Source: Octadecabacter dasysiphoniae
GTDB lineage: Bacteria; Pseudomonadota; Alphaproteobacteria; Rhodobacterales; Rhodobacteraceae
NCBI RefSeq assembly: GCF_021532615.1
Contig: NZ_JAKGAQ010000007.1
Coordinates: 1 to 35,853 of the forward strand
Direction of reading: 5' to 3'
DNA: 35,853 nucleotides
The position numbers and the translations under genes were made by a program. Below, in pieces: positions 28,050-35,767 of this stretch. Within the stretch, counting starts at the first letter, position 1. Each line of letters starts with the position of its first letter. Under the pieces are notes generated by a model. That model saw nothing but the letters and a program-made list of their open reading frames with translations, was not told the DNA's origin and ran no database searches.

Positions 28050-28748
28050 TTAGTTTCCTGTCGCGTTGTCTACATTCAGTGTCACGCTTGGGCCCATTGT
28101 GGACGTCAGCGAGATTTTCTTCATGTATGTGCCTTTGGAACCAGCAGGCTTTGCCTTTTGGACCGCACCAACGAACGCCAAAACGTTTTCTTCGAGCTTT
28201 GCAGCTGTGAAGGACGCTTTGCCGATGCCAGCGTGAACAACGCCAGCTTTTTCGACTTTGAACTGAACTTCGCCGCCCTTAGCAGCTTCAACGGCGTCTT
28301 TGACGTCCATTGTCACTGTGCCGACTTTCGGGTTCGGCATCAGGTTGCGTGGGCCCAGAACCTTACCAAGACGACCAACGATTGGCATCATGTCAGGTGT
28401 CGCGATGCAACGATCGAATTCGATCTTGCCGGACTGAACGATTTCCATCAGGTCCTCTGCGCCGACAATGTCTGCGCCAGCGGCTGTTGCTTCGTCAGCT
28501 TTGTCGCCACGTGCGAACACTGCGACGCGCATGGTTTTGCCTGTGCCGTTCGGCAGTGCGATCTTGCCGCGGACCATCTGGTCAGCGTGGCGGGGATCAA
28601 CACCCAGAACAACTGCGATTTCGATTGTTTCATCGAACTTCGCTTTGGCGTTGTCTTTGACCAAGGACACGGCCTCGGACACAGTCACGTCGGCTTTGCC
28701 AGCGAATGCTTCGCGGGCGGCGGTTGTGCGTTTTCCGTACTTTGCCAT
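28050..28748 (-). CDS. rplA: 50S ribosomal protein L1
   Basis: Builds the mobile L1 stalk of the large subunit and can repress the L11 operon mRNA. The 232-residue full-length protein ([15 protein letters not shown] at the start) carries the conserved [22 protein letters not shown] segment. The ATG is 1 nt after the rplK stop (TAA-G-ATG on the coding strand), so translation is coupled. A terminator follows, which separates it from rplJL. Confidence 0.97.
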   Translation of the reverse strand: MAKYGKRTTAAREAFAGKADVTVSEAVSLVKDNAKAKFDETIEIAVVLGVDPRHADQMVRGKIALPNGTGKTMRVAVFARGDKADEATAAGADIVGAEDLMEIVQSGKIEFDRCIATPDMMPIVGRLGKVLGPRNLMPNPKVGTVTMDVKDAVEAAKGGEVQFKVEKAGVVHAGIGKASFTAAKLEENVLAFVGAVQKAKPAGSKGTYMKKISLTSTMGPSVTLNVDNATGN

Positions 28749-28749
28749 C

Positions 28750-29175
28750 TTACTTAACCTCGATGCCCATAGACCGAGCAGAGCCCAGAATGATTTTCAT
28801 TGCGCTTTCGATGTCGTTTGCGTTGAGGTCCTTCATTTTGGCCTCTGCAATCTCACGAACCTGCTTTGTGGTGACTGTACCGACAGTTTCACGGGACGGT
28901 GTTTTCGCGCCGGATTTAACCTTGGCGGCCTTTTTGAGGAAGTAGGACGCTGGTGGCGTCTTGATGTCCATCGCAAAGGATTTGTCCTGGTAGTACGTGA
29001 TCACGGTTGGGCACGGCGCACCGGGCTCAAGGTCAGCTGTTTTAGCGTTAAACGCCTTACAGAATTCCATGATGTTGATACCGCGTTGACCCAGTGCAGG
29101 GCCGACGGGTGGGGATGGGTTGGCTTGGCCAGCTGCGACTTGCAGCTTCATTGTGCCAGCGACTTTTTTAGCCAT
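28750..29175 (-). CDS. rplK: 50S ribosomal protein L11
   Basis: Forms the GTPase-associated centre with 23S rRNA and is needed for RelA-type stringent signalling in bacteria that have it. The 141-residue protein has the N-terminal thiostrepton-region motif [28 protein letters not shown] and the C-terminal rRNA-binding domain ending [10 protein letters not shown] strong AGGAGA lies 6 nt before the ATG. It is the first gene of the rplKA unit. Confidence 0.97.
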   Translation of the reverse strand: MAKKVAGTMKLQVAAGQANPSPPVGPALGQRGINIMEFCKAFNAKTADLEPGAPCPTVITYYQDKSFAMDIKTPPASYFLKKAAKVKSGAKTPSRETVGTVTTKQVREIAEAKMKDLNANDIESAMKIILGSARSMGIEVK

Positions 29176-29307
29176 GAGGCTTCTCCTTTTGTCCGGTCAC
29201 ACACCGCGTGTCTGTGACCTATGTGGATGTGGTCTGGTCTGACGCTCGCGTGCGCCGCGCCTCCCACATGGAATACCGGTTTCCGAAACGGACCCCGACA
29301 AGGGGCT

Positions 29308-29336
29308 GCTTTAGCGGGGCTTGGGGATTCTTGCAA
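29308..29336 (-). promoter_or_regulatory. Probable promoter of rplKA
   Basis: On the minus strand, TTGCAA (29331-29336) and TAAAGC (29308-29313) are separated by 17 nt. A CCCC-TTGTC-GGGG hairpin lies shortly downstream in the leader (about 29290-29303). A promoter is needed since nusG is terminated and an opposite-strand gene lies between. Confidence 0.5.
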
Positions 29337-29433
29337 GGGGGATTGGCCCGCAGCGCTGTGATGATGCAAATGTGAATAGCTGCGTGATTGAAGTTCGATC
29401 TAGGGTGGCCGGATACGTCTTAAAGGAAATGCC

Positions 29434-30804
29434 ATGTCGTCGTCCCCCCGCCCGATTATCGCCGCCGTTTTCACCCTGATCATGGCCGTGTGCGCCAGCG
29501 CATCAGCCGCGCAAACCGCCGACCTGCCAGATTATGTGATTGACGAATTCGGCGCACCGCCCGCGATCCCCGATGGGGCGCTGTCCGATGACTTGCAAAC
29601 GGCCATCGACCGCCTTGTGCGGATCAGTTTGGATCAAAACAGCTGGGACATCGGTGATACGGGCGATCTGGCAACGATTACCGATGCCAAAGACCCGCGC
29701 GTTGCGTGGCTATTGGCGGATATGTTGCGGTTTACATGGCGACCTGAATTTTCGAACGCGCTGATGAAGACATCGACCGACCTGTTGGGAATCAATCGGC
29801 TGGATGTGTTCCACCCGTCTGAATTGATCGACTACATGATCGCGTGGGATATGCCCGCCTACCCCGGCTACCTTGATAGTAAGCGGGCGATCTACACCAA
29901 TTATCTTGAGGGCTGGGACGAGATTTTCGTGGAAGGTGACATTGACTGGCATCTTGTTGCGTGGGGCGGCGTGAACATTGATGCGCGCCCCTATGACACG
30001 ACTGATGATGTCTGCAATTGCATCCCCGCAGCCGACAACCCCGAAGTCAGCACCGCGCAAGACGCGACTTGGCTGGATGACGACGCCATCGTGTTCGGCA
30101 TTACGATCAACGGGGAATCCCGCGCCTATCCGCGCCGCATCATGGAAGTGCGCGAGATGGTCAACGATACCCTTGGCGGGCGCGACCTTGGCATTCCGTA
30201 TTGCACCTTGTGCGGTGCAGCGCAGGCCTATTTCACCGATGAATTGCCGGACGGGGTGGAAAGACCCATCCTGCGCACATCCGGCCTGCTGATCCGGTCC
30301 AACAAGGTGATGTATGACCTGACGTCTGGGTCGGTGTTTGATACCTTCCTTGGGCGCGCAGTGACGGGTCTTTTGTATGATATCGGGTTTGAGCTGGAAC
30401 AGGCCACGGTCATCACGACAGATTGGGGCACGTGGAAAGAGGCGCATCCAGATACGACCGTGCTGGTCGAATCCCTCGCGCTTGGTCGTGATTTTGATTT
30501 TCGCAACGGGCGGGATGCCAACGGGCCTATCTTTCCGGTAGGGGATGTGGACCCGCGTTTGCCCGTTCAGGAAGACATCATTGGCGTGACCACGGGGTCA
30601 GGTACGCCAGTCGCGTTCCAACGTTCCGCTGCGATGATTGCCCTGCGCAACGACCAAGAGATCATCTTCGAAGATGTCCGTCTTGAGATAGATGCAGGTG
30701 GGATTCGCGCTGTGGGCCTTGATGGCGCAGACGTTGGAAGCCATCAGGCGTTCTGGTTTGCGTGGTCGCAGTTTCATCCAGATACCGAACTTTGGATGCC
30801 TTGA
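29434..30804 (+). CDS. DUF3179-domain exported protein
   Basis: A 456-residue protein with a signal peptide (MSSSPRPIIAAVFTLIMAVCASASAAQ), so probably periplasmic. The DUF3179 signature is clear: DDDAIVFGITINGESRAYPRRIMEVREMVNDTLGG then GIPYCTLCGAAQAYF, with the conserved CxxCG pair (PYCTLCG). A second Cys pair lies at DDVCNCIPA. The function of the family is not established; a metal or redox role for the Cys pair is only a guess. AAAGGA precedes the ATG by 5-6 nt. It is encoded against the flow of the core cluster, between rplK and nusG, and closed by a terminator shared with nusG. Confidence 0.88.
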   Translation: MSSSPRPIIAAVFTLIMAVCASASAAQTADLPDYVIDEFGAPPAIPDGALSDDLQTAIDRLVRISLDQNSWDIGDTGDLATITDAKDPRVAWLLADMLRFTWRPEFSNALMKTSTDLLGINRLDVFHPSELIDYMIAWDMPAYPGYLDSKRAIYTNYLEGWDEIFVEGDIDWHLVAWGGVNIDARPYDTTDDVCNCIPAADNPEVSTAQDATWLDDDAIVFGITINGESRAYPRRIMEVREMVNDTLGGRDLGIPYCTLCGAAQAYFTDELPDGVERPILRTSGLLIRSNKVMYDLTSGSVFDTFLGRAVTGLLYDIGFELEQATVITTDWGTWKEAHPDTTVLVESLALGRDFDFRNGRDANGPIFPVGDVDPRLPVQEDIIGVTTGSGTPVAFQRSAAMIALRNDQEIIFEDVRLEIDAGGIRAVGLDGADVGSHQAFWFAWSQFHPDTELWMP

Positions 30805-30807
30805 AAC

Positions 30808-30840
30808 GCAAAACGCCGCCCCGGATAAGGGCGGCATTTT
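30808..30840. terminator. Bidirectional terminator between the DUF3179 gene and nusG
   Basis: GCCGCCC (30815-30821) pairs with GGGCGGC (30829-30835). It is flanked by an A-rich run on the left and TTTT on the right, giving T runs on both strands. It serves the two convergent genes. Confidence 0.8.
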
Positions 30841-30861
30841 CCAAATTCTGACAGGCGGGGT

Positions 30862-31395
30862 TTAGCCCTGCTTGGACACCTGTGTGAATTCCAGTTCGAC
30901 CGGTGTGGCGCGGCCAAAGATGGACACGGTAACCTTGAGACGCTGGTTTTCTTCGTCGACTTCTTCGACCATGCCATCGAAATCCTCGAACGGGCCTTCG
31001 TTGACTTTGACCTTCTCGCCGATCTCGAAATTGATGAGAGTACGTGGTGCTTCCTGGCCTTCTTCGACGCGGCCAAGGATCTGCTGCACTTCGGCGTCAC
31101 GCATGGGCATCGGACGCCCCTGTGGCCCCAAGAACCCTGTGACGCGGTTGATGGAGTTGATCAGGTGGTAACCTTCGTCGGACATTTCCATGTGGACCAG
31201 AACGTAACCGGGCATGAAGCGTCGCTCTGCCGTGACTTTCTTGCCGCGGCGCACTTCGATGACTTCTTCGGTTGGCACCAGAACTTCGGTGATCTGATCC
31301 TCAAGGCCTTGTTCTTCGGCCGTTGCGCGAATGGTTTCTGCGATCTTCTTTTCGAAGTTCGACAACACGGAAACGGAATACCAACGCTGCGCCAT
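30862..31395 (-). CDS. nusG: Transcription termination/antitermination factor NusG
   Basis: Binds RNA polymerase, suppresses pausing, and links it to Rho or to the ribosome. The 177-residue protein has the NGN domain (MAQRWYSVSVLSNFEKKIAETI; RRFMPGYVLVHMEMSDEGYHLINSINRVTGFLG) and the C-terminal KOW domain (about 124-172; GEKVKVNEGPFEDFDGMVEEVDEENQRLKVTVSIFGR). AAGGAC lies upstream of the ATG. It follows secE, with a terminator-like hairpin between the two. Confidence 0.97.
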   Translation of the reverse strand: MAQRWYSVSVLSNFEKKIAETIRATAEEQGLEDQITEVLVPTEEVIEVRRGKKVTAERRFMPGYVLVHMEMSDEGYHLINSINRVTGFLGPQGRPMPMRDAEVQQILGRVEEGQEAPRTLINFEIGEKVKVNEGPFEDFDGMVEEVDEENQRLKVTVSIFGRATPVELEFTQVSKQG

Positions 31396-31451
31396 GATTT
31401 TTGTCCTTCTTGGTCGAAACGGACCCGCACGGGAGTCCCGGAAATAAAAGC

Positions 31452-31477
31452 GGCGTGCAACTCATCCGTTGCACGCC
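31452..31477 (-). terminator. Terminator-like hairpin between secE and nusG
   Basis: A perfect 10-bp stem (GGCGTGCAAC at 31452-31461 with GTTGCACGCC at 31468-31477) with a 6-nt loop is followed on the minus strand by GCTTTTATTT. It lies 67 nt after secE and 56 nt before nusG, so it could partly terminate or attenuate nusG transcription. Confidence 0.7.
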
Positions 31478-31544
31478 ATCTAAACTGAGTGGTTCTTTAC
31501 CGCGACGGCCCTGACACTTCAAGGGGGGTCGCGGCGGGTTTCAC

Positions 31545-31739
31545 CTAGAAAGAACTAAGAACGTTTTCGAGACCGAAGCGGATGATCATGTCGACCAGCG
31601 TAAAAAACAACGCCATGACGGCGGCCATGATGAACACCATGATGGTGGTCAGCGTGACTTCGCGGCGGGTCGGCCAGACGACTTTGCCGACTTCGGCGCG
31701 GACCTGCTGGATGAATTGAACGGGGTTCGTGCGTGCCAT
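31545..31739 (-). CDS. secE: Preprotein translocase subunit SecE
   Basis: Small essential subunit of the SecYEG channel. The 64-residue protein has the conserved amphipathic segment (VRAEVGKVVWPTRREV) followed by one transmembrane helix (TTIMVFIMAAVMALFFTLVDMII), the standard single-TM form. AAGGAC lies upstream of the ATG. It sits just before nusG, as in most bacteria, but is separated from tRNA-Trp by a sulfotransferase-like gene. Confidence 0.96.
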   Translation of the reverse strand: MARTNPVQFIQQVRAEVGKVVWPTRREVTLTTIMVFIMAAVMALFFTLVDMIIRFGLENVLSSF

Positions 31740-31768
31740 GATCTGTCCTTACGGGGTGGATTGGCGTT

Positions 31769-31797
31769 GAGGTAACTGTGTTGGCAGGGCTTTTCAA
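31769..31797 (-). promoter_or_regulatory. Possible promoter of secE
   Basis: On the minus strand, TTGAAA (31792-31797) and TACCTC (31769-31774) are 17 nt apart, overlapping the end of the upstream gene. The -10 is weak, and read-through from tRNA-Trp is an alternative. Confidence 0.3.
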
Positions 31798-32714
31798 CCC
31801 TGTGGTTGGGTGGCGTCGCCTGTGGGCGGCGATTGCAGCACAGTCACGCCGTCCATTTGGGCAATCCGCGCCATTTGTGCCGCGTAGATGTCACGGGATT
31901 TGCGCAGGGTTGAACTGCTGTAAAGTTCAAACAGGGAATGATCTTTGCCGACGGGAAACGCGCGGCGTGCATCCCGTGCAAGGGTGCCTTTTTCCCCTGC
32001 GCTGGAAGCTTCGAGGGTGGTTTGAACGGCCGTGACCGACAGCCCCTGATGAACACGTTTGTCGATGAATTTCAGTGGTTCGACGTCGCTGATGCGGGTC
32101 AGGTGTTTGACGATAAGTGATTGGGATTGGTGGTAATCTTCTTGGCGCCAGACGTAGATACGGCGCAGCCCGTCAATGGTGCGCAGCCCGTCGATGTAAT
32201 CGGCCCAATCCACAGCACGCCAATCATTGCGCAGGCGAAACTGGCGCGGGCGGATGTGAAAGCCGCCAAACATGGCCTGCGAATAGGCAGACCCGAGAAA
32301 GGACGCAGGATCGCGCACGGCGACGAACAAATCGGTTTCAACGGGCGCCCATTTTGCGACCAGTTCGGCGATGCGATCCCGTCCGGTGGGGTAAATCGGC
32401 AAAACTGTCCGCCCCTTGAGGTCTGCCAGATTGCCGACAAAGTTTTCTTCGCTCAGCACGAGGTGACGCCGCCCTTTGACCAGAAATTTCAGCTGGCGTT
32501 TGGGTGTGCGGCGCGGTGGGGGGCTTTCGGACCAAGACAGGCCGAACATCGCGGCCAGATTGCGCCCCGGCATGCGCAGATACCGCGGGCCGTAAATACG
32601 GATGCCATCATCGGCCAAAAGCCCGCGATTTTTGTACAGAACATTCTGAAGATGGGAGGACGCTGTTTTATGCGCGCCGATGTGCAGGGCAATTGACTGC
32701 GGCAAAGGGTGCAA
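31794..32714 (-). CDS. Sulfotransferase-like P-loop protein
   Basis: A 306-residue protein whose N-terminus, IALHIGAHKTASSHLQNVL (residues 8-26), resembles the 5'-phosphosulfate-binding loop of PAPS-dependent sulfotransferases (HIGxHKTGTTxLQ-type, with Ala-Ser-Ser here). FVAVRDPASFLGSAYSQAMFGGF resembles the second, 3'-phosphate-binding segment (RDP...S). The acceptor cannot be guessed. The start is TTG at 32714, supported by GGGAG 6-7 nt upstream; there is no ATG or GTG in frame near by. It lies between tRNA-Trp and secE on the same strand, 48 nt from the tRNA, so it may be transcribed from the tRNA promoter. This placement is unusual for the tRNA-Trp/secE/nusG block. Confidence 0.72.
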   Translation of the reverse strand: MHPLPQSIALHIGAHKTASSHLQNVLYKNRGLLADDGIRIYGPRYLRMPGRNLAAMFGLSWSESPPPRRTPKRQLKFLVKGRRHLVLSEENFVGNLADLKGRTVLPIYPTGRDRIAELVAKWAPVETDLFVAVRDPASFLGSAYSQAMFGGFHIRPRQFRLRNDWRAVDWADYIDGLRTIDGLRRIYVWRQEDYHQSQSLIVKHLTRISDVEPLKFIDKRVHQGLSVTAVQTTLEASSAGEKGTLARDARRAFPVGKDHSLFELYSSSTLRKSRDIYAAQMARIAQMDGVTVLQSPPTGDATQPQG

Positions 32715-32762
32715 TGTCTTCTCCCGTTGAGGCGCGCGCGTGCGCCGCGGAACCGTGTGGCT

Positions 32763-32838
32763 TGGCAGGGGCTGAGGGACTCGAACCCACGACCCTCGGT
32801 TTTGGAGACCGATGCTCTACCAACTGAGCTAAACCCCT
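32763..32838 (-). tRNA. trpT: tRNA-Trp (anticodon CCA)
   Basis: A 76-nt cloverleaf on the minus strand: acceptor AGGGGTT/AGCCCCT, D-arm TAGCTCAGTTGGTAGAGCA, anticodon stem TCGGT/ACCGA with loop CTCCAAA (anticodon CCA), T-loop TTCGAGT and an encoded 3' CCA. One U-U mismatch is seen in the T-stem. This position near secE and nusG is the usual one for tRNA-Trp. Confidence 0.97.
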
Positions 32839-32850
32839 AAGCCAAGTGCG

Positions 32851-32879
32851 GGAATACCCAGCAGTTGGCGACTTGGCAA
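32851..32879 (-). promoter_or_regulatory. Promoter of tRNA-Trp
   Basis: On the minus strand, TTGCCA (32874-32879) and TATTCC (32851-32856) are 17 nt apart. The -10 ends 12 nt before the mature 5' end of the tRNA. Confidence 0.6.
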
Positions 32880-32888
32880 CCGCAAACC

Positions 32889-33986
32889 TTACTCAGGGAT
32901 GCGGTTTACCTTGTTCAGCGTGCTGAGTGTGCCGAAGGACTGTTTGATGATCTCGTCTGCGGACTTGAACCGAAAGCCTGAGCCGCCGCCGGGAAAGACG
33001 CTTTTGAAGGGTGGCTGAAGGGGGGGCGCATCTGTTGCAGCGGGCGGGGCCGTGCGTTTGCCCTGCGGTTTGGGCAGGGGTTTACCCGGCGTTGCCTTTT
33101 GGGCCTTCGGGCGTGTGTTTTGTGTTGGGGTTGGGCGCGCCACGTTGCTGTCCTGGGGGTCAAACGAATCCCAGGGTGACACGTTGTCGGCGGCTGGCAG
33201 TGCCTTGCGGCTGGGTGATTTGGCCTGTCGTTGTGCCTGTACGTCGCGGGCGGACATCTGGGACTGGGTCGCAGACGAGCGCCGCCCTGTGCCAAGGCCC
33301 AAGCCGTATTTGCCGATGCCCAGAACCACCAGGAGCCCCGCGAGACCGCCAAAAATGATCACCAGATTGAAACTGTCGTCGGCATCGGCAAACAAAGCTT
33401 CGGTGCGCGGGCCGAGGAACGGTTCGATCACCATCAGATCATCAGCGGCGGGCAGGTTGCGCATTTGCATCTGGATGCGAATCGCACTGTCCCATGTTGC
33501 GTTGCTGTTCAGCGTGCCGCCCACGGTCACTTCAACCGCATCGCCACCGCCCTGCGCGGCCAACTGGCGGGTCAGGCGGGACAATTCGCTTGGCATTACG
33601 ACAAGCGCTGCCTTTACCTCCCGCCCGAGGTCATCCGCCAACAGGATATAGGCGCGTTCCCCGCCCGTGCGATCAAACGTGCCCTGCGGAAGGGCTGCGA
33701 AATACAGGCCTTGAACCGATACTTCGTCATAATCGCCGATGTCGGATTGGGACCATTGCGACAACAGCGTTGTTGCGGGTGCTGCGTCCCGTACGCGCAA
33801 TTCTGCCTCGGCCACGTTAAGGCGATATTCTTCGTAGACAGTATAGGCAAAGAACCCGACCGCGGCGGCACAGGCGAAATACAGCGTCCAATTGAGATGG
33901 AAGAACCAGCGCAGATACCATGGGAAGAATATCGTCCGCAGAATCACGAAAACGGCGATAAACGGCATCAAAATGAGTTTAAGCAT
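32889..33986 (-). CDS. Two-TM membrane protein of unknown function
   Basis: I do not recognise this 365-residue protein. Hydrophobic segments lie at about residues 1-20 and 30-50 (LNWTLYFACAAAVGFFAYTVY) and at about 207-228 (FNLVIIFGGLAGLLVVLGIGKYGLG). They enclose a soluble, probably periplasmic region of about 155 residues. A cytoplasmic tail rich in Pro, Lys, Gln and Ser (about 235-330) looks disordered and ends in a short conserved-looking block (FRFKSADEIIKQSFGTLSTLNKVNRIPE). The TM-loop-TM layout with VSVQG and RAYILLADD strands recalls SURF1-like topology, but I would not assign that family. It overlaps the acetyltransferase gene by 8 nt and precedes tRNA-Trp in the same direction. Confidence 0.8.
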   Translation of the reverse strand: MLKLILMPFIAVFVILRTIFFPWYLRWFFHLNWTLYFACAAAVGFFAYTVYEEYRLNVAEAELRVRDAAPATTLLSQWSQSDIGDYDEVSVQGLYFAALPQGTFDRTGGERAYILLADDLGREVKAALVVMPSELSRLTRQLAAQGGGDAVEVTVGGTLNSNATWDSAIRIQMQMRNLPAADDLMVIEPFLGPRTEALFADADDSFNLVIIFGGLAGLLVVLGIGKYGLGLGTGRRSSATQSQMSARDVQAQRQAKSPSRKALPAADNVSPWDSFDPQDSNVARPTPTQNTRPKAQKATPGKPLPKPQGKRTAPPAATDAPPLQPPFKSVFPGGGSGFRFKSADEIIKQSFGTLSTLNKVNRIPE

Positions 33987-34647
33987 GCGGTGCGGCCCGT
34001 TCCAAAGCGTCTAGATCAGCGCCACAAATGGCGGCTTCGTTCGACACTACAGTTTCAATCGGCCAATGCCACCATGCGATCTTTGCCAGCGCCGCGATCG
34101 TGGCATCATCAAAGCGGCGGCGCACGGGTTTGGCGGGGTTGCCCGCAAGGATCGTGTAGGGCGGATGGGTGCCGGACACGACAGATTTCGCGCCGATGAT
34201 GCAACCGTCACCGATGTTGGCCCCGGGCAGAATGGTAGCGCCCTGCCCGATCCAGACATCGTGACCAATGGTGGTATCCGGCCCCGCACCCGGCATGGAC
34301 GGGCGGTTTCGATCCATGTCCAGAAAGATCGAAAACGGGAAACTGGAAAACCCGTCATAGCGGTGATTGGCCGAGGATGTGATGAACGTCACACCGTCCG
34401 CGATCTGGCAGAATTTACCAATCGTCAGGGTCTCGGGGCTTTGGGGGAACAGATAGGGTGCGAGGTGGAACGCCCAATCGGCGGGCGGAACATGGGCGCT
34501 GGCATAGGTATAATCGCCGACGGTGATGTTGGGGTTATCGATGGCCGCGCGCAAAAAGACGGTGCCTTTGTACTGCGTGCCATCCGGCAGGATCACGGGA
34601 TAGGTGGTGTCAGGCGTTGGAAAATCACGTGGGGGAAGTGGGGGCAT
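33979..34647 (-). CDS. Hexapeptide-repeat (left-handed beta-helix) acetyltransferase, XAT/CatB-like
   Basis: Acyl-CoA-dependent acetyltransferase of the xenobiotic acetyltransferase type, 222 residues. Visible features are GDYTYAS, the catalytic-His segment SSANHRYDGFSSFPFSIF, and the beta-helix coil TTIGHDVWIGQGATILPGANIGDGCIIGAKSVVSG followed by the family's AGNPAKPVRRRF. Environmental members acetylate diverse hydroxyl or amino acceptors; chloramphenicol or streptogramin resistance should not be assumed from similarity alone. I chose ATG 34647 because AAGGA sits 8 nt upstream; ATG 34656 would overlap the ribosome site, and the frame is open further to 34779. The gene overlaps the membrane-protein gene by 8 nt and is divergent from the DUF1036 gene. 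Confidence 0.9.
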   Translation of the reverse strand: MPPLPPRDFPTPDTTYPVILPDGTQYKGTVFLRAAIDNPNITVGDYTYASAHVPPADWAFHLAPYLFPQSPETLTIGKFCQIADGVTFITSSANHRYDGFSSFPFSIFLDMDRNRPSMPGAGPDTTIGHDVWIGQGATILPGANIGDGCIIGAKSVVSGTHPPYTILAGNPAKPVRRRFDDATIAALAKIAWWHWPIETVVSNEAAICGADLDALERAAPHA

Positions 34648-34792
34648 GGCGGGCATCCTTTGCTTGAAGCCAAACCTAAAAGACCCGCGGGGTGGTGACA
34701 ATATACCCCGAAGGATCAATGTCTTGCCGCTTCTTGACGTTCGGGAAACTTCGCAACATTCTTTATCGCATATTAGCACCTAGAAAGCCTTT

Positions 34793-35683
34793 ATGAAGCA
34801 GATCGTCCAGACCCCCGCACCATCGCCGACGTTGATTTATCCGATTAAAATCACGCGGATTCTTGTGGATGTCGCGGGCAGCGTGCGGGGCAATGACACC
34901 GTGGTCTATACCGTGATGGGCGCGGACGGCGGCGAGGCTGCGTTCGGAACACGGCAAGACGGGCAGATCACAAAGATGTTCGCGCAGGTCGATCAGATCT
35001 ACATGGAGGTGGGGGATGTCTTTGAATTTGATACCTCTGTCGCGGTGGCGCCCAAGCCCACGCCGCCTGTGCAAAAACCCCAACCTGTGGAAAAGGTGGC
35101 TGCAAAGCCTGCGGGTGGCGCGCAGCGAAAACGCCGTAGCCGTTTGATGAGCGTGGATCTGTGGGTGCTTTTGATAGCAGTCGCCGTGATGGCTGGCGTT
35201 TTTCTGCAAAGCAGGTCATCCGACGCACCCGATCAGGTGGTCACGCAGACCCAAACGGTCGCGCCGGAGCCCAATCGCGCGTCCGAGACCAGCCAGGCCG
35301 TTGAGCCAGAAGACGACAGTTATTCCATGACGCTTTGTAATCGCACCGACGGGGACGTTTTTGCCGCCTATGTCTGGCGTCAAAATGTGGACGACCCCGA
35401 ACGCACGTTGCGCGCATGGTACACGATCAAGGCAGGCGATTGTGCGACCACGCCGAGGGGGAGCTTCGGGCGGTTCTCGGACGACTACGTGTATTACCGG
35501 GTCGAGAATGAAAACAACGGCCACTGGAGCGGAAATGCGGAGTCGGGATTTTGTATTTCAAACGCCGAAACATTCCGTGTGCTGAGCGATGATTACAATT
35601 GCATCGGAGACGAGGACGTTCGCGATTTTGGCGAGGTCCAATTCACGCGGGACGATCCGGAGTATATTTTGAATTTGAATTGA
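34793..35683 (+). CDS. Membrane-anchored DUF1036-domain protein
   Basis: A 296-residue protein. The N-terminal cytoplasmic part (about 1-85) is a small globular region, followed by a Pro/Lys-rich linker with a basic cluster (QRKRRSRLM). One transmembrane helix (about 121-138; VDLWVLLIAVAVMAGVFL) precedes an acidic linker, and the C-terminal domain (about 178-290) matches DUF1036: LCNRTDGDVFAAYVW, LRAWYTIKAGDCATTP, YVYYRVENE and CISNAETF. Four cysteines in this periplasmic part could form disulphides. The function is unknown. It is divergent from the acetyltransferase gene, convergent with tuf, and shares tuf's terminator. Confidence 0.82.
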   Translation: MKQIVQTPAPSPTLIYPIKITRILVDVAGSVRGNDTVVYTVMGADGGEAAFGTRQDGQITKMFAQVDQIYMEVGDVFEFDTSVAVAPKPTPPVQKPQPVEKVAAKPAGGAQRKRRSRLMSVDLWVLLIAVAVMAGVFLQSRSSDAPDQVVTQTQTVAPEPNRASETSQAVEPEDDSYSMTLCNRTDGDVFAAYVWRQNVDDPERTLRAWYTIKAGDCATTPRGSFGRFSDDYVYYRVENENNGHWSGNAESGFCISNAETFRVLSDDYNCIGDEDVRDFGEVQFTRDDPEYILNLN

Positions 35684-35713
35684 GGTGTGGTGTGGTGTCA
35701 GGGCCACGCATGC

Positions 35714-35742
35714 AAAAGGCCGCCCATTTCTGGACGGCCTTT
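35714..35742. terminator. Terminator of tuf, shared with the DUF1036 gene
   Basis: AAAGGCCG (35715-35722) pairs with CGGCCTTT (35735-35742) around CC-ATTTCT-GG. It lies 25 nt after the tuf stop and 31 nt after the DUF1036 stop. Confidence 0.85.
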
Positions 35743-35767
35743 CGTTTATTACTTCGGGTAACCGAGG

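Noticed and set aside
33979..34647. Hexapeptide acetyltransferase as an antibiotic-resistance gene
   Set aside because: XAT-type folds are widespread in marine alphaproteobacteria with varied acceptors; nothing in the context indicates resistance.
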